A stretch of DNA of 64,000 nt, from positions 310,001-374,000 of the forward strand of contig CAXMMQ010000008.1 in assembly GCA_963693035.2 (NCBI GenBank), in the 5' to 3' direction. The notes beneath the pieces were generated by a model that made no database searches, was not told where the DNA came from, and saw only the letters and a program-made list of their open reading frames with translations. Positions within the stretch are counted from its first letter, which is position 1, and each line of letters begins with the position of its first letter. This DNA is from Lichenicoccus sp963693035 (lineage in GTDB: Bacteria; Pseudomonadota; Alphaproteobacteria; Acetobacterales; Acetobacteraceae). A program made the position numbers and the translations under genes. Of the stretch, positions 8,602 through 18,746 are shown in pieces.

Positions 8602-11382
8602 TCAGAAGCTTGCGCGGACCGTGAAGGTGATCGCCGCGGGCTCGCCCGGCAGCGCGTCGTTGAAGGCGGGCGTGCAGCCGTAGTTGCTGATCCCCTGCCC
8701 CGCGAACTTGCCGGTCTTGAAGGTTCCGCACGAAGACGGCGAGATTTGGCTGTAGTAGTACTGGAAATAACGGGTGTTGAAGATGTTGAGCCCGTTCAGG
8801 TCGAAGTCGATCGTGTGCAACGGCCCTGCATGGCCGTGCATCGGCAGCTTGTAGTTGATGTCGAGATTGAAGACCGCGAACGGCTGGATGCCGCCATTCG
8901 GGTTGTAGATGGTCGCTCCTGCGGTGGCGTTGTAGTACCCGTAGGTGCCGTAAGGCGGGAAGCCGGGGATCGGTCCGAGGTTGCCCAGGCCATTCACGTC
9001 GTAGGTTGTGTTCTGCTTGCCGGTATACTGCCCCTCGAAGCGGACGTTGAACTCGTCGCCACGAACCAGCGTCGAGCGGTGATCGTAATCAACACCGAAC
9101 GTCGACAGCCAGTCCGGCACCCCGGTCTCGGGACTACCGCGGAACACCAGGCCGAACTGGTCTTCCTGCACCGTGACATCGGCGGTGTATGTCTTGAGGT
9201 ACTTCGCGAGCGTGTGCGAGACGTTGCCGAAGAGCTGCCAGTCATGCGAGACCTGATAGATTGCCGAGGCCTCGATGCCCTTGCTTTCGCGCTGCCCTGT
9301 AGCCGCGTAGAAATTCGTACCTGTGAGCGGGCCGCTCTGATACTCGAAGAAGCCGAAGTCGCGCTCGATGTGCTGATAGAAATAGTCGAACGAAAGCGAC
9401 AGGTTCTGTCGATTGTACTTCACGCCCGCCTCGTACATATGGACGATCGAGGCAGGAGGCGGAGGGATGTCGAGACCGTTCGGACCGAAATCGGAGGTCG
9501 GGGCAAACAGTGCCGATGTCGCGTAGCTAGCATAGAGGGACACGCCGCGCGCGGCCGGAAGGATCTTGTCCAGGTCGTAGGCGACGTTCATGAACGGCAG
9601 CCACTCGCGGTCCCACTTGTGGGCCTTGTAGTTGCCGTTTGCACAGCCGCCGCCCGTAGCCGCCTGAGCCTGGCAGTAGGCTGTTGCGAGGTCCGAAGCG
9701 TTCGGCGTCCCGTTCAGGATGTAGTCGCCAACCGCACTGGAGTCCGTGCCTTCGAGCGTAACGCCGGGCGTCAGATGCAGGGTGTTCTGGACAAGGTCGA
9801 TCTTGTCCTGAGCATAGCCCTGGTAGATCGTCCGCTGCGTGCCGCCGTCATAGCCGTTGATCTGATCGGCAGGGGTGTGCGGGAACTCCGAAGCGATGCC
9901 GAGATAGGACGGGCCGACATTCGCGCCCGGACTGGCGTCCGACGTCTCCTTGGCCACCAGCCCACCAACCTTGATGGTATTGGCGATGCCGAAAATGCTG
10001 GGCGGCGTGATCGTGACGCGCGGCTGGAAGCCATACGTGTCGTTATGCACCCGCGTATATTCGGAGTTGAACCCACAGGGACTGGTCAGGCCGGCAGCGC
10101 TGAACTGCGCAGTGGTTGAGGCGGGGCAGCCGGTCGTCGTGGGGTTCGCGCCGTAGAAATAGGCCTGCGGGTCGTAGAACGGGCCACCAGGCTGGTAGTA
10201 GCTCTGCTCGCCAAAGCCAGCGACAGTCTGATTGAACGGGCTCGCGCCACCGACAGTCGCGGAACCCGCCTCGCCGTTCGGTGCGAAGATGCTCGGGTTG
10301 CCGTAGTTCTCCGTGTAGGAGTCCGAATACAGGTAGAAGCCGGTCAGCCCGGCGCTGATGTAGTCGTTGATATAGGTGTCGTTCTTCAGGATCAGCGTGA
10401 AGTAGTCGTTGTACTGGCGGACGAACTGCTGCTCGGGCGAGTAGTTGCTGAATTCGCCGTTCTGCGCCAGATACGGCAGAGGCACCGGCTCCGGCGTAAT
10501 CAGGCCGTTGCCTGTGTTGTAGATCGCGGTCGCCTGGAACAGCGACAATCCATCGCCATACGGCTTGTCGAAAGCGAATTCCATGTTGTTGTAGCGCGCG
10601 GGGGTGTAGTCGACGAAGCCGGCGGTCTGCAGGTTGGAATATTTCAGCATCATCTTCGGCGCGTCGTCGCCCGTGCCGAGCAGGCCGCCAAACAGCTTGT
10701 CAAGACGACCGGTGTCAACCTGGAAGCCCTCGTTGAAGGTCTTGAACGAGCCTACCGAGCCGATCAGATCGACCCCAGCGGTGTTGCTGGGCCGGAGGCT
10801 GGAGTAGGCGATGGTGCCGCCGATGGTGCCGAAGGTGCTCTTGTCTGGATAGGCGACGCCCGGATAGATCGAGACGCCGCTGATCTGGTCGAGGTTGAAG
10901 TGGCCGCCGAGCAGGTTCTCCAGGTAACTGCCACCGCCGCCGCTGAGCAGATCCTGCATTGGGACCCCGTCGAGCGTCTGCGCCACTTCGATTCCGCGCG
11001 CACCACGGATCGAGATGACCGGCTCGTTGTCACCGATACCCTGCTGGTACACGTAGACCGAGGGTGCAGCACGCAGCAGCGTTGCGGTGCTGCCCTGGAC
11101 GCCGGTCTGCGAGATCTGCGCGGTGCCGAGCTCGGTCACGCCACTCGGCGAGTTCTTCTCGCGCAGCAACTGCCGCTGAGCGCGGACGGTGATGTTCTCG
11201 GACGGGGCGGCGGTATTGCCATTAGCCGAACCGCCGGCCTGGGTTCCGGCATTGCCTGGGATGCCGGACGGGACGGTGTTGTTCGGGACCTGGGCCAGAA
11301 CCGCGGTCGTCGAGAGTAGTGTCGAAATCGCGGTTGCGCCAAGCAACGTGCGCTTCCGGTGAAGGGCTAGTGACGTCTGCAC
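8602..11382 (-). CDS. TonB-dependent outer-membrane receptor
   Basis: The 926-residue protein has a signal peptide (cleavage after AVLAQ), then a plug domain at about 60-200 (ENITVRAQR, then SPSGVTELGTAQI, SIRGARGIEVAQTLDGVP) and a long beta-barrel ending in FTVRASF with the C-terminal Phe expected for outer-membrane insertion. It imports an unidentified siderophore, vitamin or glycan fragment using TonB energy. The start is GTG 11382, with AGGGAG about 9 bases upstream. No FecI/FecR pair or transporter is adjacent, so the ligand is unknown. Base composition is less GC-extreme than in its neighbours, which is compatible with horizontal acquisition. Confidence 0.93.
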   Translation of the reverse strand: MQTSLALHRKRTLLGATAISTLLSTTAVLAQVPNNTVPSGIPGNAGTQAGGSANGNTAAPSENITVRAQRQLLREKNSPSGVTELGTAQISQTGVQGSTATLLRAAPSVYVYQQGIGDNEPVISIRGARGIEVAQTLDGVPMQDLLSGGGGSYLENLLGGHFNLDQISGVSIYPGVAYPDKSTFGTIGGTIAYSSLRPSNTAGVDLIGSVGSFKTFNEGFQVDTGRLDKLFGGLLGTGDDAPKMMLKYSNLQTAGFVDYTPARYNNMEFAFDKPYGDGLSLFQATAIYNTGNGLITPEPVPLPYLAQNGEFSNYSPEQQFVRQYNDYFTLILKNDTYINDYISAGLTGFYLYSDSYTENYGNPSIFAPNGEAGSATVGGASPFNQTVAGFGEQSYYQPGGPFYDPQAYFYGANPTTTGCPASTTAQFSAAGLTSPCGFNSEYTRVHNDTYGFQPRVTITPPSIFGIANTIKVGGLVAKETSDASPGANVGPSYLGIASEFPHTPADQINGYDGGTQRTIYQGYAQDKIDLVQNTLHLTPGVTLEGTDSSAVGDYILNGTPNASDLATAYCQAQAATGGGCANGNYKAHKWDREWLPFMNVAYDLDKILPAARGVSLYASYATSALFAPTSDFGPNGLDIPPPPASIVHMYEAGVKYNRQNLSLSFDYFYQHIERDFGFFEYQSGPLTGTNFYAATGQRESKGIEASAIYQVSHDWQLFGNVSHTLAKYLKTYTADVTVQEDQFGLVFRGSPETGVPDWLSTFGVDYDHRSTLVRGDEFNVRFEGQYTGKQNTTYDVNGLGNLGPIPGFPPYGTYGYYNATAGATIYNPNGGIQPFAVFNLDINYKLPMHGHAGPLHTIDFDLNGLNIFNTRYFQYYYSQISPSSCGTFKTGKFAGQGISNYGCTPAFNDALPGEPAAITFTVRASF

Positions 11383-11699
11383 ACTATAGGCTCCCTGTAT
11401 CGGGCCCCGGAGAGGCCTGGTGAGGCAGGGTTACCTCAAGGCACCTACCCGTGAAATGGGTTACGCGCCCTTCAGACATGGTTACTAATTAATGTGTCGC
11501 ATTTGCCACATTTGATACAATGCGTCCGTCGCCAAGCTTTAATCCACTGCACAGGGACCCCGGCGCCGGTCAACACGCAAGAAATGCAAGCATGCCTGTT
11601 CTGTTACATTTCGTTGGCGGCACGCGACTAGGGATTAACAACGGTTTTACAGGGCAAAACCTGGTCTCGCCTATTTTATGGGCAATGAGTGCTGAAAAG
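11383..11699. other. Gene-free region upstream of the TonB receptor
   Basis: About 317 bases that are clearly richer in AT than the rest of the window (for example GTTACTAATTAATGTGTCGC near 11479). It should contain the receptor's promoter. I see no convincing Fur box, sigma-70 pair or known riboswitch fold, and no coding frame with native codon bias. Confidence 0.5.
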
Positions 11700-11958
11700 C
11701 CGATCAGAGATGCATGCTCATGTCCGGGCCGCCGGTGCCTCCCGACCCGCTCGCCGAGATGTCCGGACCCATCCATTGCGACCCGCATGACCGCCTTGTG
11801 CTCGTCGATGCCGCGCGTCTGGTTCTTGACGTGGATGCCGGGATGCGACGCCCGGTAATCCGCAATCATCTGGTTGAATGCCCCGGGTGCGACGTCGTCC
11901 CAGGGGATCGTCCAGACCTTCAACGTGATACCGGCAAATGCGGCACCAGTTGTGGCAA
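11700..11958 (-). pseudogene. Remnant of an extracellular sugar-binding protein gene
   Basis: On the minus strand the frame reads TLKVWTIPWDD, then FNQMIADYRASHPGIHVKN and KAVMRVAM. This strongly resembles the start of the mature part of family 1 extracellular solute-binding proteins of sugar ABC transporters. The expected next segment (GSGPDI-like) appears only after a one-base shift, as GPDISASGSGG, and then coding similarity ends near 11700. Only about 85 residues of a protein of roughly 400 remain, so this is a decayed fragment. No other transporter genes survive nearby; galM follows on the other strand. Confidence 0.6.
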
Positions 11959-11985
11959 CCTCGCCTCGTTTCCGGAGCTCCACCC

Positions 11986-13041
11986 ATGACCCTGACGATC
12001 ACCAGTGCCCCCGCCACCTCGGCGGCAAAAGCGGTACAGCAGGCCCGCCTGAGCAACGCGAATGGCATCGCTGTCCGCATCCTCGGCTTCGGCGGCATCA
12101 TCGCGTCGCTAGAGGCGCCCGACCGTAACGGCCGCCTGGCCAACATCGTGCTCGGCTACCCCGACCTCGCCGGCTACGAGGCGCATAACGGCACCACCCA
12201 TTTCGGCGCCCTGATCGGCCGCTACGCCAACCGCATCGCTAACGGCCGCTTCAGCCTCGACGGCACCGACTACCGCCTGCCGGTCAACGACGCGCCGAAC
12301 AGCCTGCATGGCGGCCCGGACGGCTTCGGCCGCAAGGTCTGGACGCTCAAGCCCGAAGGCGAGGATGCGGTCCGCCTGTCGCTGTCCAGTCCGGATGGCG
12401 AGGCCGGGTATCCCGGAAAGCTGGACGCGGCGGTCACCTACCGGCTGACCGATGCCGACGAGCTGGAGATCGACTACGTGGCGACGTGCGACGTGCCGAC
12501 CGTCGTCAACCTGACTAACCACAGCTATTTCAACCTCGCCGGCGAGGCCAGCGGCTCAATCGAGGGGCACGTGGTGCAGATCGAGGCCGACCAGTTCACC
12601 GCGGTCGATGCCAGCCTGATCCCGACCGGCAGGCTCGTCCCGGTGGACGGCACCCCGCTTGATTTCCGTGTGCCGACCCAGATCGGTGACCGCCTGCGCG
12701 TCGCACACGAGCAGATGGCGCTGGCTCGCGGCTACGACCATAACTGGGTGCTGCGCGGCCAGCCCGGAACGCTTAGGCGGGCGGTCACCGTGCACGACCC
12801 GGCCTCCGGTCGCGCGCTGACCTGCCTCACCACGCAGCCCGGCCTGCAATTCTACAGCGGCAACTTCCTCGACGGCACGCTGGCCGGCACCTCTGGCACG
12901 CTCTACCGGCAGGCCGACGGGTTCTGCCTGGAAACGCAGCATTTTCCCGACAGCCCGAACCAGCCGGACTTCCCGTCCACGGTGCTGCGCCCCAGCCAGA
13001 CCTACCGCGAGCGCACGATCTTCCGGCTGCACGTCATATGA
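11986..13041 (+). CDS. galM: Aldose 1-epimerase (galactose mutarotase)
   Basis: A 351-residue mutarotase interconverting the alpha and beta anomers of aldoses. Family motifs are GRYANRIANGRF, NSLHGG, NLTNHSYFNLAGE with the catalytic His, and the C-terminal QFYSGNFLDG region. ATG 11986 follows CCGGAG by about 7 bases, and starting there removes 16 unrelated residues of the longer frame. No signal peptide is evident, so it is probably cytoplasmic. Next to it lie a sugar-binding-protein remnant upstream and repeat copy 2 downstream. Confidence 0.93.
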   Translation: MTLTITSAPATSAAKAVQQARLSNANGIAVRILGFGGIIASLEAPDRNGRLANIVLGYPDLAGYEAHNGTTHFGALIGRYANRIANGRFSLDGTDYRLPVNDAPNSLHGGPDGFGRKVWTLKPEGEDAVRLSLSSPDGEAGYPGKLDAAVTYRLTDADELEIDYVATCDVPTVVNLTNHSYFNLAGEASGSIEGHVVQIEADQFTAVDASLIPTGRLVPVDGTPLDFRVPTQIGDRLRVAHEQMALARGYDHNWVLRGQPGTLRRAVTVHDPASGRALTCLTTQPGLQFYSGNFLDGTLAGTSGTLYRQADGFCLETQHFPDSPNQPDFPSTVLRPSQTYRERTIFRLHVI

Positions 13042-13071
13042 ATAACGCCGACCACCCCGGCCGCCTCCAAG

Positions 13072-13230
13072 CAGGCTGCTGAAGAACTCCGATGCCGGAT
13101 GAGAGCGGTCCGCAGGACCGCGGGCGGCGCGACTTTCCGAGCACCGGAGCGGAGCGGCCGTCTGGCCGTGAGCACCGGAGCGCAAGATAGGCGTGTCGGA
13201 TCGCCAGCAGCGGGAGTTCCTCAGCAGCCT
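13072..13230. repeat. Dispersed 159-bp repeat, copy 2 (MITE-like, terminal inverted repeats)
   Basis: The left terminus AGGCTGCTGAAGAACTCC is matched on the right by the reverse complement AGGCTGCTGAGGAACTCCC. The core closely matches copy 1: GACTTTCCGAGCACCGGAG, the GGCCGTCTGGCC hairpin, the second GAGCACCGGAGCG and the end GGCGTGTCGGATCGCCAGCA. It sits between the convergent genes galM and copA and ends one base from the copA stop codon. Copy 1 occupies the equivalent position next to gcvH. Confidence 0.85.
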
Positions 13231-13231
13231 C

Positions 13232-15598
<2,367 letters not shown>

Positions 15599-15710
15599 GT
15601 CTCCCTTAACGGTCCAGGCCTCCTATATAGGCGGTCCCGAGTTGAAAAAGCGGGCGCTCGAACAGCCGGGACGTCCGGATCGACGATGCCCAGGCAGGAG
15701 ACACCGCGCC

Positions 15711-15917
15711 ATGGACACGACCCTACAGCGCATCGAGGTGCTCGGCATGACCTGCGCGCATCGCGGGCGCGCGGTGACCGAGGCGGCCGGCACGGTTCCG
15801 GGCGCGTCGCGGCCGCAGGTCGAACTGGCGACAGGCATCCTCAGTTGGCACGGCAGCGCCGACCGCTCGGCGATCCGTGCCGCGCTGGAGCGGGACGGCT
15901 TCGGCACCGCCAAGTAG
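15711..15917 (+). CDS. CopZ-like heavy-metal-associated protein lacking the second metal cysteine
   Basis: A 68-residue ferredoxin-like HMA protein. The position normally reading GMTCxxC is GMTCAHRGRAV here, so the second cysteine is Arg. The rest of the fold is kept: IEVLGMTC at the start, AAGTVPGASRPQVELATG in the middle, and a C-terminal AIRAALERDGFGTAK. ATG 15711 has AGGAG about 10 bases upstream. Divergent placement from copA suggests a copper chaperone, but with one Cys it should not bind Cu(I) in the usual bidentate way. It may be a decayed chaperone, may use the adjacent His, or may act in dimeric or sensing mode. Confidence 0.75.
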   Translation: MDTTLQRIEVLGMTCAHRGRAVTEAAGTVPGASRPQVELATGILSWHGSADRSAIRAALERDGFGTAK

Positions 15918-16123
15918 GTTTTCACTTGTACTGGAAGAATTCGTCGCAGAACCCTAAATCCGATTTGAACTGCACGATGCGGTTCATCGAAATTTCACCT
16001 GGCGCACGGCTGGACTGCTTGAAGTCGCGGTGGGGTTCTTTATCTTCATCGCCGGGACGACCGGGATCCAACCGGCGAGCCGCAACGCCAGAGACAGGGT
16101 TGAACCTGCTGCGGACGGAGACG

Positions 16124-16366
16124 ATGAAGACCAGCCTGCCTAGAACCACCGCGGCGCAGCGTGCCATATCAGCCTTCCACAGCAGCCACGCAATCGCCGA
16201 GCGTCTGTCGGCGGACCTGCTGTTCCTCGAGAACTGGGAAAGCAACCCAGCGCCGGGCACCGCTGCCGCCTTGCGGATCGGCCAGATCCGTCGCGCGAAT
16301 CCCCGCCTTGCCGCCGAGATACGTGAAGAGCTGCTGTGCGAGCATCGGCCCAGGCGTACCAGTTGA
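16124..16366 (+). CDS. Small hypothetical protein
   Basis: An ATG at 16124, preceded by ACGGAG, opens an 80-residue frame rich in Ala, Arg and Leu that looks alpha-helical (AIAERLSADLLFLENWESN, then RRANPRLAAEIREELL). No domain is recognised. Codon use fits the genome. It converges on trpF with a gap of 6 bases. The 206 bases before it show no gene beyond a 20-codon fragment on the other strand, which I do not call. Confidence 0.5.
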   Translation: MKTSLPRTTAAQRAISAFHSSHAIAERLSADLLFLENWESNPAPGTAAALRIGQIRRANPRLAAEIREELLCEHRPRRTS

Positions 16367-16372
16367 AGGCGA

Positions 16373-17005
16373 CTAACTAGCGCCGTCCGCTGCGCGGACG
16401 GCGGCGAGGAAGGCCGCGATCCGGGCCGGGTCCTTGCGCCCGGGTTCGCTCTCGACGCCGGACGAGACATCGACCGCCGGCGCGCAGGTGACGCGTATGG
16501 CCTCCGCGACGTTGCCGGCATCCAGGCCACCCGCCAGCATCCACGGCCCAGGCGCCTGCCAGTCCGCCAGCACCTGCCAGTCCAGCCGCGTGGCGTTGCC
16601 ACCGGGCCGCTCCGCGCCGTCGGGCGGCCGGCTCTCGATCAGCATACGGTCGGCCAGGGCCATAGCCGGCAGGTCGGCCGTGCTGCCGATGCCGCGGGCG
16701 AGCCAGACCGGCACGCCGAAGCGCTCGCGGATCTCCGCCGCCCGCTCGATGGTGTCGTAGATCTGCAGGGCGTCCAGCCGCACCCGGTCGAGGCAGGCGC
16801 GGATGGCGTCGTCGCCGGCGCGCACGAACAGCCCGACCCGGCCGGGGCCGCCGGCTTGGCGCGCCGACAGCACTGCCGCGCGCGCCGGATCGACCGCCCG
16901 GGGGGATCTCGCGAAGAACACGAAGCCCAGCCAGTCGGCGCCGTGCTCGACCGCCGCATCGCAGCCCGCTTCGTCACTCAGGCCGCAGATCTTGACCTGG
17001 GTCAT
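16373..17005 (-). CDS. trpF: Phosphoribosylanthranilate isomerase
   Basis: Third step of tryptophan synthesis from chorismate, a single-domain beta/alpha barrel of 210 residues. The catalytic Cys7 is in KICGL, GADWLGFVFF follows, and the C-terminal phosphate-binding segment is MLAGGLDAGNVAEAI with VDVSSGVE. It lies 12 bases after pyrF in a lapA-pyrF-trpF run. In many relatives trpB and trpA follow, but here the next gene is a convergent small ORF. Confidence 0.95.
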   Translation of the reverse strand: MTQVKICGLSDEAGCDAAVEHGADWLGFVFFARSPRAVDPARAAVLSARQAGGPGRVGLFVRAGDDAIRACLDRVRLDALQIYDTIERAAEIRERFGVPVWLARGIGSTADLPAMALADRMLIESRPPDGAERPGGNATRLDWQVLADWQAPGPWMLAGGLDAGNVAEAIRVTCAPAVDVSSGVESEPGRKDPARIAAFLAAVRAADGAS

Positions 17006-17017
17006 CCGGGGCAGGCT

Positions 17018-17716
17018 TTAGCCGAGTTCCGCCGCGATGGCGGCGGCGGCGGCGGCGGGATCGGCGGCCCGGGTGATCGGGCGCCCGACGACGATCCAGT
17101 CGGCACCCGCCGCCGCCGTCTCCGCCGGGGTCATCACCCGCTTCTGATCGCCGATCGCCGAACCCGCTGGCCGCACACCCGGCACCACCAGCACCGGCGC
17201 ATCGCCCAGCGCGTCGCGCAGCGTGGCCACCTCGTGTGGCGAGCAGACCAGCCCGTCGGCGCCGGCCTCAATCGCCAGCCGGCCGAGCCGCATCACCTGC
17301 TGCCGGGCACCGCCCGCGATGCCGGTCTGGTGCAGGGCGTCCGCGTCCAGGCTGGTCAGCACCGTCACCGCCAGCAGCAGCGGCCGCCCGGGCATGGCGT
17401 CGCAGGCGTCGCGAGCCGCCGTGATCATCGCCGGCCCGCCGGCGGCGTGGACGGTCAGCATCGCGGCGTTGGCAGCCGCGAGGCTACGCAGGCCGCCGGC
17501 GACGGTGTTCGGGATGTCATGCAGCTTGAGGTCGAGAAACAGCCTGGTGGAGCCGGCGACGCGCCGGATCCCGGCAACTCCCTGGGCATAGGTGAATTCG
17601 AGCCCGAGCTTGATCGCGCCCACGTGCGGAGCCACCGCTTTCGCCCAGCGCTCCGCCTCATCCAGATCGGGAGTATCGAGTGCAGCGATCAGCCGGGTGC
17701 GGCGATCCTGCTTCAT
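17018..17716 (-). CDS. pyrF: Orotidine 5'-phosphate decarboxylase
   Basis: Last step of de novo UMP synthesis. The 232-residue enzyme shows the catalytic tetrad region DLKLHDIPNT (62-71), with Asp14 in ALDTPD and Lys36 in AIKLGLE. The C-terminal phosphate loop is VPGVRP and then IVVGRPITRA. ATG 17716 gives the normal family length; the in-frame extension upstream overlaps lapA in antisense composition and is not supported. The start lies 6 bases inside the lapA stop boundary region, so the genes are closely coupled. Confidence 0.95.
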   Translation of the reverse strand: MKQDRRTRLIAALDTPDLDEAERWAKAVAPHVGAIKLGLEFTYAQGVAGIRRVAGSTRLFLDLKLHDIPNTVAGGLRSLAAANAAMLTVHAAGGPAMITAARDACDAMPGRPLLLAVTVLTSLDADALHQTGIAGGARQQVMRLGRLAIEAGADGLVCSPHEVATLRDALGDAPVLVVPGVRPAGSAIGDQKRVMTPAETAAAGADWIVVGRPITRAADPAAAAAAIAAELG

Positions 17717-17721
17717 GCCGA

Positions 17722-18084
17722 TCAGAACGCCGAAGGCGGCTGTGTCGCCGGCAGGTAGCCGGTGGTGGCGGGCACGCCCTGCTGCGCCAGGCTGTGCTGC
17801 GCCACCGCCTGTGCGAGCTGCTGCCGGAGATCGACAACCTGCGCCTCGAGGGCCCGGATGGTGCTTTCGGCCCGACGCGCTCGCCGACGCTGGCGCAGTT
17901 CGGCGAACCACATCACCAGGCCGCCGACCAGGAAGAACACCAAGGCGACGACGATCACCAGGATCGGGAGTGCGAACGTGCCGTTGAAGACATAGGGCAG
18001 GTCAAGCTGAACCGGCTGCTGGTTTTTGATCGCGAACACGACCAGAGCGAGCACGAACGGCAGCGTGATGATCAGGCGCAACAT
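17722..18084 (-). CDS. lapA: LapA-domain membrane protein (DUF1049)
   Basis: A 120-residue inner-membrane protein with two hydrophobic segments (residues about 3-20 and 38-60), the pattern of the LapA/YciS family that helps regulate lipopolysaccharide assembly. A cytoplasmic coiled-coil-like helix follows (RRRARRAESTIRALEAQVVDLRQQL), then a low-complexity tail. It heads the lapA-pyrF-trpF cluster. The family match rests on the membrane topology and the NQQPVQLDLP motif after the first segment. Confidence 0.8.
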   Translation of the reverse strand: MLRLIITLPFVLALVVFAIKNQQPVQLDLPYVFNGTFALPILVIVVALVFFLVGGLVMWFAELRQRRRARRAESTIRALEAQVVDLRQQLAQAVAQHSLAQQGVPATTGYLPATQPPSAF

Positions 18085-18316
18085 GTCTGGCTCCCAGGAC
18101 GTGAACCGGTGGCTTGAACCGGCGGATCATGCCCTGCCTGTCGTTGGGTGATGCTCTAGCCCGCTGACGCCCCGGCATCAAGAACACGCCAGCGCAAGGA
18201 CGCGGCAACCCGGGCAGCGGTTCCCCGCCCGCTGATCCTGGCCCTCGCTGCCAATCCTGGCGCTTGCAGCCGCCACGCAACTCATGGTTTCGTCGGCCAC
18301 CAAGCCGGAGGACCGC

Positions 18317-18613
18317 ATGAGCGAGATCGTCACGCTCGATCAGGTGCGGAATGCGCGCCGGGACGACCGGATCTGGGCAGTGATCGCAACCTCCGGACGC
18401 GCGACGCGCATCGCCGAAATCTATCCCACCCGCGACGCCGCGCTCGCCGACCAGGCCTGGCGCGAGCAGCAGGTCCGCGCCTACGCCCAGTTCCTCCGGC
18501 TGTCGCGCCAGCCGGTGCCGTCGTACAGCGTTGCGCCGATCCGGCGTGCCGACCTGCCGCGAAGCTGGCGGCCACTGCCGGCGCTCGGCTTTCTGCGCGG
18601 ACGCCTGAACTGA
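18317..18613 (+). CDS. Hypothetical protein
   Basis: A 98-residue protein starting at ATG 18317 with GGAGG 7 bases upstream; an earlier in-frame ATG at 18284 has no such site. The N-terminal half reads RRDDRIWAVIATSGRATRIAEIYPTRDAALADQAWREQQ, which suggests a small alpha/beta fold. The C-terminal part is basic. I do not recognise the family. Confidence 0.6.
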   Translation: MSEIVTLDQVRNARRDDRIWAVIATSGRATRIAEIYPTRDAALADQAWREQQVRAYAQFLRLSRQPVPSYSVAPIRRADLPRSWRPLPALGFLRGRLN

Positions 18614-18746
18614 CGCGTCTCCGGGCGCTCATTCTGATACCGGTCCAACTAACGATCCCGTCATGAACCTCGCGAGAACTTTACCCACCGTCTGATGGAC
18701 GTGCTAATCGGGTGCCGCAAGCCCCGAACATCATGGCGGTTGTCTC

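Noticed and set aside
8746..10119. A 457-codon plus-strand frame inside the TonB receptor gene
   Set aside because: Antisense to a protein with clear plug and barrel features; Val/Arg-rich with no recognisable domain.
15599..15710. A possible CueR-type operator between copA and the CopZ-like gene
   Set aside because: I looked for the dyad-symmetric MerR-family box and for CopY/CsoR-like palindromes and found no convincing match.
15922..15987. A 21-codon minus-strand ORF ending in FCDEFFQYK
   Set aside because: Too short, without a ribosome binding site I trust or any homologue in the window; could be a gene remnant but cannot be supported.
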